A stretch of DNA of 37,963 nucleotides from contig CADEFQ010000004.1 in assembly GCA_902826635.1 (NCBI GenBank), positions 12,287-50,249 of the forward strand, written 5' to 3'. The position numbers and the translations under genes are program-made. The notes below the pieces were generated by a model. That model was not told the DNA's origin, did not search any database, and saw only the letters and a program-made list of their open reading frames with translations. This DNA comes from an uncultured Pseudomonadota bacterium (GTDB taxonomy: Bacteria > Pseudomonadota > Gammaproteobacteria > Steroidobacterales > Steroidobacteraceae). Below are positions 30,199-37,045 of the stretch, in pieces (within the stretch, counting starts at the first letter, position 1; every line of letters begins with the position of its first letter).

Positions 30199-31961
30199 GC
30201 CACAAGCGACCCGAACGCGCCGTGGCACTCACGCGGGTGGGTGCCACGGCGCACGCCGACGGCCGCTATGACGAAGCCGAAGGGGCGTTCAGGGCGCTGA
30301 CCGAGCAGCAGCCGCACGAGGCGGGGCATTGGCTCAACCTCGGCACGGCGTTGCGCGGCCTCGCGCGCTACGACGAGGCGCTGCGCGCCTATGCGCGTGC
30401 GCATGCCATCGGTGGCCCCACGGCCGATTTCGCCTACAACGTCGGCCTCACGCATCTCGACCGGCTCGACTACGAGTCGGCGCGGGCGGTTCTCGCGCAG
30501 GGCGTTGCGCTCGCGCCGGGCGATGCGGAGATGCGCCTGCAGTACGCGAAGGCCTGTTTCGAAGCGGGGCACACCGACGAGGGCGTGGCCGCGCTCGCCA
30601 ATTGGCAGCAGCTTTCCGGCCTCGCCCCGGCGCTCGTCGCCGAAATCGGCCAGCGCCTGCAGGGCGCCGGGGAATCGGCGCAGGCCACGGCAGCGATCGA
30701 TCAGCTGGCGTCGGCCCCCGATCTCGAGCCGCAGGCCGGCCTGACGCTCGTGCAGATGCTCGAGCGCGCGAATCGCCTGCCCGAAGCGCAAGCGGCGCTC
30801 GCGCGCGTGCGCGCGGCCGTTCGCACGGTCGACACGCCCCTCGAGCTCGATCTCGCCGCCGCCGAGGGCCGGCTTGCGCAGCGCGCCGGCCGGCATCTCG
30901 ACGCGATCGCGCACTACGAGCGCGCACTTGGGCTCGACCCGCTGCCGCATCGTCGCTACTTCGAGCAATTCCCGCTCGCGCGTTCGCTCGATGCGGTCGG
31001 TCGCACGGACGAGGCGTTCGCCATGCTCGAGGCGGCACATCGGTCGCAGGTCGAGCAAGTGCGGCTCGCAGCGCCGCTGCTCGCGGCGCGCGGTGCGCCG
31101 ACTTTCGCCATCACGAGTCGCGGTGCGGACCGCGACGACGTGGCCGCCTGGAGCGCTGCGGCGGCGCCCGCCTCGGCGGCACCCGATGCGGCGGCGAGCC
31201 CGATCTTCATCGTCGCATTCCCGCGTTCAGGCACGACGCTGCTGGAACAGGTCCTCGATGCGCATCCCGCGCTTCGTTCGATGGACGAGCAGCCGTTCCT
31301 GCAACACGCGCTCACGGATCTCGCGAACGCGGCCGGTGCGCGCTATCCCGAGTCACTCGCGGCGGTGAGCACGACCGACCTCGTCGCGATCCGCGCGCGC
31401 TATTACGAGCGCGTGCGGCGCAAGCTGGCGCTCGCGCCCGGCCAGCGGCTCGTCGACAAGAACCCGCTCAACCTGCTGCGTCTGCCCGCGATCCGCCGCC
31501 TGTTTCCCGAGGCGCGCATCCTGCTCGCGGTCCGCCACCCGTGCGACGTGCTGTTGAGTTGCTACATGCAGCAGTTCACGGCGCCCGAGTTCGCGCTGCT
31601 GTGTGCCGACCTCGCCACGCTCGCAGGCGGCTATCGGCGCGCGTTCGATTTCTGGTACCGCGAACAGGCAGTGCTGCAGGCCGCGGTGCGCGAGGTGCGC
31701 TACGAGACGCTCGTCGGGGATTTCGAACGCGAAGTGCGCGCCATCGCGGCATTTCTCGATCTTCCCTGGGACGATGCGCTGCTTGCGCCGGCGGCGCATG
31801 CACGCGCCAAAGCCTTCATCAGCACGCCGAGTTACTCGCAGGTGGTGCAACCCGTGCACGCGCGGGCCGTCGGCCGCTGGCACGCCCATGCGCGCCGGTT
31901 TGCACCGGTACTGCCGGTGCTGGCGCCGTACTTCGAACGCTGGGGCTATGACGCCGGATGA
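30168..31961 (+). CDS. TPR-sulfotransferase fusion (second)
   Basis: The 597-residue protein has TPR repeats (~30-300) and a sulfotransferase domain. The PAPS loop is IFIVAFPRSGTTLLEQVLD (346-364), with VDKNPLN (429-435) and VRHPCDVLLSC (455-465) as the 3'-phosphate motif. Its start is uncertain. ATG 30168 overlaps the end of the TonB receptor gene by 31 bp. GTG 30222 is an alternative but lies inside a 12-bp-stem hairpin (30217-30252). It is convergent with a prolyl-hydroxylase-like gene and overlaps it by 16 bp. It is the second TPR-sulfotransferase in the island, next to a TonB receptor as the first one is. Confidence 0.9.
   Translation: MVRRCDAEVLSHKRPERAVALTRVGATAHADGRYDEAEGAFRALTEQQPHEAGHWLNLGTALRGLARYDEALRAYARAHAIGGPTADFAYNVGLTHLDRLDYESARAVLAQGVALAPGDAEMRLQYAKACFEAGHTDEGVAALANWQQLSGLAPALVAEIGQRLQGAGESAQATAAIDQLASAPDLEPQAGLTLVQMLERANRLPEAQAALARVRAAVRTVDTPLELDLAAAEGRLAQRAGRHLDAIAHYERALGLDPLPHRRYFEQFPLARSLDAVGRTDEAFAMLEAAHRSQVEQVRLAAPLLAARGAPTFAITSRGADRDDVAAWSAAAAPASAAPDAAASPIFIVAFPRSGTTLLEQVLDAHPALRSMDEQPFLQHALTDLANAAGARYPESLAAVSTTDLVAIRARYYERVRRKLALAPGQRLVDKNPLNLLRLPAIRRLFPEARILLAVRHPCDVLLSCYMQQFTAPEFALLCADLATLAGGYRRAFDFWYREQAVLQAAVREVRYETLVGDFEREVRAIAAFLDLPWDDALLAPAAHARAKAFISTPSYSQVVQPVHARAVGRWHAHARRFAPVLPVLAPYFERWGYDAG
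30217..30252 (+). promoter_or_regulatory. 12-bp perfect hairpin after the second TonB receptor
   Basis: GCGCCGTGGCAC (30217-30228) and GTGCCACGGCGC (30241-30252) form a perfect inverted repeat with a 12-nt loop. No T run follows, so it is not a standard terminator. It lies just after the receptor stop and inside the sulfotransferase frame, and contains the alternative GTG start. A role in mRNA processing or in controlling sulfotransferase translation is possible. Confidence 0.5.
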
Positions 31962-32530
31962 TCCGTAAACAGCAGATACGTCGAGACGATGTACTTGTCA
32001 CCGGACGCCGGCGGCACACCTTCGTGCTGGAACATCCAGTAGGGAGGGAACATCAGCAGCCGGCCGGCGCGTGGTGCGATCGCGAGACCGAGCTGTGGAA
32101 AGCGTGTTTCACCACCTTCAGCGACATCGTTCAGGTACCACAGCAGCACGAGATAGCGATGGGCGACGTGGTGGATCGCGTCGAAATGCAGCTGGAACTT
32201 CTGGGCGGCGCCCGCGCGGTATTGCTTGATGACGAGGTCCGACGTCGTGCCGGAGTCGGGCACGGGGATGCCGAGGCGCAGGTCCGCGTTGTAGCGGGCG
32301 AGCGCGAGGGCGGTCGTGCGCCGGAAGGAGTCGAGGAAAGCGGCGTCGGCAAGCCGGGTGACGTTGAGTTCGGTCCACGCCGATTCCTCGAGCCCGCGGC
32401 GCACCTCGGCGCCGTTCACCTGATGAAAGCGTGTCAGGCTTGCGAACGAATCGATCATGCGCGCGCACAGCGCCGGGTCGAGGCTGCCGTCGTAGACGCG
32501 CACGTACTGCCGCAGGTCATTGCTGTCCAT
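31946..32530 (-). CDS. prolyl-4-hydroxylase-like Fe(II)/2-oxoglutarate oxygenase
   Basis: The 194-residue protein belongs to the prolyl-4-hydroxylase type of 2OG-Fe(II) oxygenases. Metal ligands are His115 and Asp117 (QLHFDAIHH) and His169 (FQHEGVPP), with Lys179 (GDKYIVS) in the position that binds the 2-oxoglutarate carboxylate in this family. A typical GGETRFPQLGL strand precedes the last histidine. It is divergent from the fourth TPR-ASPH gene across only 32 bp and converges with the TPR-sulfotransferase. It could hydroxylate prolines or other residues; its substrate is unknown. Confidence 0.9.
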   Translation of the reverse strand: MDSNDLRQYVRVYDGSLDPALCARMIDSFASLTRFHQVNGAEVRRGLEESAWTELNVTRLADAAFLDSFRRTTALALARYNADLRLGIPVPDSGTTSDLVIKQYRAGAAQKFQLHFDAIHHVAHRYLVLLWYLNDVAEGGETRFPQLGLAIAPRAGRLLMFPPYWMFQHEGVPPASGDKYIVSTYLLFTDHPAS

Positions 32531-32562
32531 CGTGCGCGTAACGCTAGCACGGGGGCCGGCGC

Positions 32563-33864
32563 ATGAGCGCGCTGCGCGACGGGCCGAGCGCCGAAGCGAG
32601 CGCCCACGCGTTGCGGCTCTTTCGGGGCGGGCAGGTGCTCGAGGCCGAGCGTGCCTGCCTGCTGCGCCTCGAATCCGATCCCGACGATATCGAGGCGCTC
32701 AAGGTCGTCGCGGTCGCGGCATTGCGGCGGGGCGATGCGCTGCGCGCGATCGTCAAGCTCAGGCATGCGACGCAGCTCGATCCGGCGGACCCCATCGCGC
32801 GCTACCACCTGGCGCGCGCCCACGAACTCGCCGGCAACGTGATCGCGGCGCTTGCGTGGTACGACACCACCCTGCAGCTGGCACCCGACTTCCACATCGC
32901 TCGCCTGAACTACGGCGCGGCCCTGGAGCGTGCGGGGCACGCGGATCGCGCACTGTGGCAATGGGCGCGCGCGCTGCGCGACGCGCAGGCGCAGGGTCGC
33001 TGGGCCGATGCCGGCAGCACGCCCTCGGGTCTCAAGCCGCTGGTCGAGCGCGCGGTCGCCACTGTACGCGGGCGACGCCGGGAGATGCTCGAGGCGGTGC
33101 TCGAGCCGCTCGCAGCGCGTTTCGGCAGCGCGGCGCTGGCGCGCGTCGGGCGCGCGCTGCGCGTCTATCTGCAGGACGAGTGCGCGCAGCCTGCGGATCC
33201 CCGCCAGCAGCCGACTTTCCTGTGGTTCCCCGATCTGCCGCCGGCGCCGATTCCCGATCGGACGCTGTTCGGGTGGATCGCGACGCTCGAAGCCGCGAGC
33301 GGCGCAATTCGCGCCGAACTCGAATCCTTGCTGCCCGCGAGCGTGGGTCGGGAGCGGGTGTTCGATTCGGCGAACCTCGAGCGCGAGAACTTGCGTGGCA
33401 CGCACGGCGCACCGGGCTGGAACGGCTATTACTTCTGGCGTCACGGTGAACGCCGCGACGACAATTGCGGCCGCTGTCCGGCGACGGCGCGAGCCCTCGC
33501 GGCGCTGCCGCTGTCGCACGTGCCGGGCCACGGGCCCGAGGTGCTGTTCTCCGTTTTCACGCCGGGCACCCATCTGCTGCCGCATCGCGGTGTCACGAAC
33601 ACGCGCCTCGTCGCGCATTTGCCGCTCATCGTGCCGGCGGACTGCGCGCTGCGTGTCGCCGACCAATTGCACGAGTGGCGCGAGGGCGAGGTCGTCGTGT
33701 TCGACGACACTTACGAGCACGAGGCCTGGAACAGGAGCGATGAGACGCGCGTGGTGCTGATCTTCGACGTCTGGAACCCGCATCTCACCGAGGTCGAGTG
33801 CGCAGCGCTCACCGATCTCGTTCCGGCGATCGGGCACTTCCGGGCCCGGGTCGACGCGGCCTGA
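32563..33864 (+). CDS. TPR-aspartyl/asparaginyl beta-hydroxylase (ASPH-like), copy 4
   Basis: The 433-residue protein has a TPR region (~10-150), a long middle helix region and the ASPH-like domain with His341 and Gly343 in LLPHRGVTNTRL, His386 in DDTYEHEAWN and Arg396. The HxG...H pattern is retained, with Arg at the variable position. It precedes the fused hydroxylase-sulfotransferase gene by 17 bp on the same strand and probably forms an operon with it. It is divergent from the prolyl-hydroxylase-like gene; the 32-bp gap holds CGTGC...GCACG. ATG 32563 has no strong ribosome site but is the natural start. Confidence 0.9.
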   Translation: MSALRDGPSAEASAHALRLFRGGQVLEAERACLLRLESDPDDIEALKVVAVAALRRGDALRAIVKLRHATQLDPADPIARYHLARAHELAGNVIAALAWYDTTLQLAPDFHIARLNYGAALERAGHADRALWQWARALRDAQAQGRWADAGSTPSGLKPLVERAVATVRGRRREMLEAVLEPLAARFGSAALARVGRALRVYLQDECAQPADPRQQPTFLWFPDLPPAPIPDRTLFGWIATLEAASGAIRAELESLLPASVGRERVFDSANLERENLRGTHGAPGWNGYYFWRHGERRDDNCGRCPATARALAALPLSHVPGHGPEVLFSVFTPGTHLLPHRGVTNTRLVAHLPLIVPADCALRVADQLHEWREGEVVVFDDTYEHEAWNRSDETRVVLIFDVWNPHLTEVECAALTDLVPAIGHFRARVDAA

Positions 33865-33881
33865 GCGACTGCGGCCCGCGC

Positions 33882-35714
33882 ATGCGTCTTTCGCAACCGT
33901 TCCAGCAACTCGCCGTGCGCTTCGACGCCGGGCGGCTGCGCGCGGAGATCGAGGCACTGCCGGCAGAGGCGTGGGTGACTCACCCCGACGGACACCCCGG
34001 CAACAGCGCGCTGCGGCTGATCACGGTCGAGGGCGGCGAGAACGACCTGGTGAACGGCCCCATGCTTCCGACCCCGCATCTGGCGCGCTCGCCCTATCTG
34101 CGCCAGGTGCTCGCGAGCTTCGGCGTGGTGTGGAGCCGCTCGCGCCTGCTGCGCCTCGAGCCGGGCGCGATGGTGCCAGAGCACGCCGACATCAACCATC
34201 ACTGGATGAACCGCGTGCGCGTGCACATCCCCGTGGTCACGCGGCCCGGCGTGCGCTTCCACTGCGGCGGCGAGTCCGTGCACATGGCGGCAGGCGACGC
34301 GTGGATTTTCGACAACTGGCGGTTGCACCGGGTCGAGAACGCGAGCGACGAGGCGCGCATCCACCTCGTCGCCGATACGTCGGGCAGCGCCGCGTTCTGG
34401 CAGTTCGCGCGGGAGAGCGCCGCGACGGGTGCCACGATATCCACCGTGCCGTTCGATCCCGGGCGCGAAGTCACGCCGCTGACCGAGCGTACGCCGCTGC
34501 CCTGCGTGATGGCGCCGGCGGAGCTCGACCTGCTGCTCCTCGACCTGCGCGCGGAACTCACGACGCTCGATGCGACGCCCGAGGGGCGCGCGCGACTCGC
34601 GCAGTACCACGGGCTGCTCGATGCGATGGGCCGCGACTGGCGCCAGCTCCATGCGTTGCACGGTGAGGCTCCCGCGGGCTGGACGGAGTTCGAGCGGTTG
34701 CGCGACCACGTGCGCGAAGCCGCGCGCGAACTCGGCGCAGGGGCCGTGGTCGCGTCGAACCGCGTGGCGGGAAACCGGGTGCTGGAGGGGCGGGTACTGC
34801 GCGCCTGCCTCTCGCTCGATCGAGCGCTCGCGCAACGACCCGCGCGGCCGGTGTTCATCGTCGCAGCGCCGCGCTCCGGCAGTACGCTCCTGTTCGAAAC
34901 CCTTGCCGCGAGCCATGCTGTCGCAACGCTCGGCGGGGAAGCGCACTGGCTCATCGAAGGCATGCCGGCGCTGCGGCCTGGCGCTCCGGGGGTCGAATCG
35001 AACCGCCTGACCGCGCGCGAGGCGAGCGAAGCCGTCGCGGCGAAGATGATCTCCGACATTGCCGGGCATCGCGTCGATGCGGCTGGTCGTGCGGCAGGGC
35101 CCGACGCGGCGCTGCGCTTTCTCGAGAAGACACCGAAGAATGCACTGCGGATCCCGTTCCTGGATCGCGTGTTTCCCGATGCGCTCTTCGTGTTCCTGTG
35201 GCGCGACCCGCGCGGCAACCTTGCGAGCATCATGGATGCGTGGGGGTCCGGCGCGTGGAAGACCTACGACGGACTCGACGGCTTTGACCGCCCGTGGTCA
35301 ATGCTGCTGCCGCCCGGATGGCGTGGCATGCGCGGACGCGCGCTCGAGGAAATCGCCGCCTTCCAATGGGAGAGCGCGAACCGTATTGCGCTCGAAGACC
35401 TCGCGCAGTTGCCGGGAGACCGCTGGACCACGGTGCGCTACGAGAACCTGCTCGACGATCCGCGCGGTACCGTCGAAGCGTTATGCCGTTTCACCGGCAT
35501 CGAGTTCGACGCTGCGCTCGAGATTCGGGTGGGAGGCGCGTTGCCGCTGTCGCGATACACGCAGACCGCGCCCGCAGCCGACAAATGGCGCCGCCGCGAG
35601 CGCGAGGTCAACGCCGTGCTGCCGAGGGTTCGTCGTACGTGGGAGCGGCTCGAAGCGCTCGCGTCGACACAGATCGTGCAGGCGGGTCCGATGCGTACCC
35701 GTAGCGTCGGATGA
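33882..35714 (+). CDS. ASPH-like hydroxylase fused to a sulfotransferase
   Basis: This 610-residue protein joins two catalytic domains. Residues ~1-170 form an ASPH-like oxygenase with a normal triad: His101-Ala-Asp103 (MVPEHADINHHW), His149 (NWRLHRVENASDEARIHLV) and Arg159. A linker with helices (~195-320) follows, then a sulfotransferase with the loop VFIVAAPRSGSTLLFET (324-340), FLEKTPKN (~413-420) and FLWRDPRGNLASI (438-450). The fusion implies that hydroxylation and sulfation act on the same target or site. ATG 33882 is used because the upstream frame reads into the preceding gene. Its last 107 bp overlap the convergent sulfotransferase gene. Confidence 0.9.
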   Translation: MRLSQPFQQLAVRFDAGRLRAEIEALPAEAWVTHPDGHPGNSALRLITVEGGENDLVNGPMLPTPHLARSPYLRQVLASFGVVWSRSRLLRLEPGAMVPEHADINHHWMNRVRVHIPVVTRPGVRFHCGGESVHMAAGDAWIFDNWRLHRVENASDEARIHLVADTSGSAAFWQFARESAATGATISTVPFDPGREVTPLTERTPLPCVMAPAELDLLLLDLRAELTTLDATPEGRARLAQYHGLLDAMGRDWRQLHALHGEAPAGWTEFERLRDHVREAARELGAGAVVASNRVAGNRVLEGRVLRACLSLDRALAQRPARPVFIVAAPRSGSTLLFETLAASHAVATLGGEAHWLIEGMPALRPGAPGVESNRLTAREASEAVAAKMISDIAGHRVDAAGRAAGPDAALRFLEKTPKNALRIPFLDRVFPDALFVFLWRDPRGNLASIMDAWGSGAWKTYDGLDGFDRPWSMLLPPGWRGMRGRALEEIAAFQWESANRIALEDLAQLPGDRWTTVRYENLLDDPRGTVEALCRFTGIEFDAALEIRVGGALPLSRYTQTAPAADKWRRREREVNAVLPRVRRTWERLEALASTQIVQAGPMRTRSVG

Positions 35715-36372
35715 GCTCGCCGTCGTGCGTCGCGACCAGCGCGCACAGCGAATCGTCATAGGCAGGGTGCGGCTCGGCGCGCCCGGAGGCGTTGAGCGGC
35801 ACCGCGTCGCGCAAGTAGGCCGTGAGTCCGTCGTTTGCCGGCACGCCGGCTCGCGCCATCACAGCGGGCAGCTCCGAGCGCAGCTGCTCCATCCGCGCGA
35901 TGTGAACGCTGTCGGCATCGCGATAGAGATACTGGAACAGAAACGAATAAAAACCGAGTCCCGTGCCGCGGATCGCCGCGAGCGCCGGTCCCGGCAGATT
36001 GAGGCCATGGTTCGTGTACGCGGTCGGCAGCGCTGCGACGACGCGTTCGAGCAGGGCATCGTCCTCGCCGAGCGAAAGCAGCCTGCGGATCGTCGCGGCG
36101 AAACCGGCGCAGCCTTCGTGACTGACGATGCGGAACAGCGCATTCGGGCGGTCGCGCGCCGCCTGGAACGCATACCACGACTGATAGAAGCTGAACGGAT
36201 TGCGCACGAGCCCGAGCACGGGCACCCGCGCATGAGTGGAAGGCACGCAGTGGCGTGGCAGGTGGTAGCCGAACTGACGCGCGCCCGGCTCGTGGCGCAA
36301 CAGCCCGTCGTTGACGAACGTGCCGCCCGACTTGTGCAGGTGGAGGAATATGAACCGCGGCGTGACGATCAT
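35608..36372 (-). CDS. sulfotransferase family 2-like protein
   Basis: The 254-residue protein opens with the PAPS loop FIFLHLHKSGGTFVND (7-22), the HKxGGT form seen in carbohydrate and heparan-type sulfotransferases rather than the PRSGTT form of its neighbours. The 3'-phosphate motif is LGLVRNPFSFYQSWY (~53-67), with the arginine and the serine nine to ten residues apart. ATG 36372 overlaps the stop of the HxD hydroxylase (ATGA), so the two are coupled. Its 3' end overlaps the fused gene antisense. Domain families differ from the fused protein's sulfotransferase, so the pairing rather than the exact enzyme type is shared. The acceptor is unknown. Confidence 0.82.
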   Translation of the reverse strand: MIVTPRFIFLHLHKSGGTFVNDGLLRHEPGARQFGYHLPRHCVPSTHARVPVLGLVRNPFSFYQSWYAFQAARDRPNALFRIVSHEGCAGFAATIRRLLSLGEDDALLERVVAALPTAYTNHGLNLPGPALAAIRGTGLGFYSFLFQYLYRDADSVHIARMEQLRSELPAVMARAGVPANDGLTAYLRDAVPLNASGRAEPHPAYDDSLCALVATHDGELIRRYGYASDPPARSVSTRALRAAPTYDEPSAARR

Positions 36373-36962
36373 GGATCGCGCTCGCCGCGTGCGAGCAGAT
36401 CGAACAGCGCGCCGGTCGGCAGGAAATCGCAGATCAGATGGGTGCGGGGGCGGCTCGGGTGCTCGTTTTCGACGGCGTGCGGCGCACTGTTGTTGATCGC
36501 CCAGGCTTCGCCCACCGCAATCCGGAAGCGACGGCCCGCGCAGATCATCCATGCGCGATCGTGCGTTTCGACGGGGAAGTGAATGCGGATCGTCTTCTCG
36601 AAGTACGGCGCCTGATCGATATGCGCGGCAACGCTCGCGCCGCCGGGCAGGCGGGCGAGCAGGCAACGCTGCGCCGGTGCGGGAACGAGCGCGGTGACGA
36701 TTTCGCGCACATAGGGCAAGAGCGCGAGCGGCGCCCGGTCTTCGATGGGTCGGTCGCCTTCGGCTGGCGCGTAGCCGCGCAGGAAGATCGCTTCAGCGGC
36801 GTTGTGCACGCCCACGCGCCCGCCGCACGAGCCCCACAGCGACGGCGGCAACGCCGCGACTTCCGCCGCGAGACGCGGCGCATCGATCGCGAGCGACAAT
36901 CGCACGCTGCCTCCGATCAGCCGCGCCTTGTCGAGCACGATGTTGTCGGGGAGGTCGAGCAT
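36369..36962 (-). CDS. ASPH-like hydroxylase with HxD...H triad
   Basis: The 197-residue stand-alone protein is an ASPH-like oxygenase lacking a TPR region. Ligands are His114 and Asp116 (VAAHIDQAPY), His162 (NNSAPHAVENEH) and Arg173 for 2-oxoglutarate; the DRAWMICAGRRFRI strand and GEAWAINN turn match the domain fold. The triad is like that of the hydroxylase part of the fused gene, and unlike the HxG type of the four TPR-ASPH copies. The sulfotransferase gene overlaps its stop by four bases. It follows the OmpA gene after 83 bp containing a terminator. ATG 36962 is the start; the longer frame reads into the OmpA gene. Confidence 0.85.
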   Translation of the reverse strand: MLDLPDNIVLDKARLIGGSVRLSLAIDAPRLAAEVAALPPSLWGSCGGRVGVHNAAEAIFLRGYAPAEGDRPIEDRAPLALLPYVREIVTALVPAPAQRCLLARLPGGASVAAHIDQAPYFEKTIRIHFPVETHDRAWMICAGRRFRIAVGEAWAINNSAPHAVENEHPSRPRTHLICDFLPTGALFDLLARGERDP

Positions 36963-36991
36963 GCGGTTACTGTCGCGCAGCGACCGGGCAC

Positions 36992-37025
36992 AAAAAAGGC
37001 CCGGCGCCTCGCGGCGCCGGGCCTT
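36992..37025 (-). terminator. strong intrinsic terminator of the OmpA gene
   Basis: On the minus strand a perfect 13-bp stem (AAGGCCCGGCGCC and its complement, 36996-37008 and 37013-37025) with a 4-nt loop is followed by six T residues (A run 36992-36997 on the plus strand). It ends OmpA transcription 20 bp after its stop and before the hydroxylase gene. Confidence 0.92.
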
Positions 37026-37045
37026 CGTCGCAAGGACGGATCGGC

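Noticed and set aside
27355-30228. A 957-codon open frame on the minus strand opposite the second TonB receptor
   Set aside because: It mirrors the receptor codons, is rich in Arg, Val, Glu and Ala with no recognisable domain, and has no ribosome site. High GC keeps the antisense frame open.
30329-31951. A 540-codon plus-strand frame overlapping the second TPR-sulfotransferase
   Set aside because: Extreme Arg/Ala composition and no motifs; the other frame contains the clear PAPS-binding motifs.
14767-36962. The island as a prophage or transposon
   Set aside because: No integrase, transposase, terminase, attachment repeats or flanking tRNA was seen, and base composition looks like the rest of the window.
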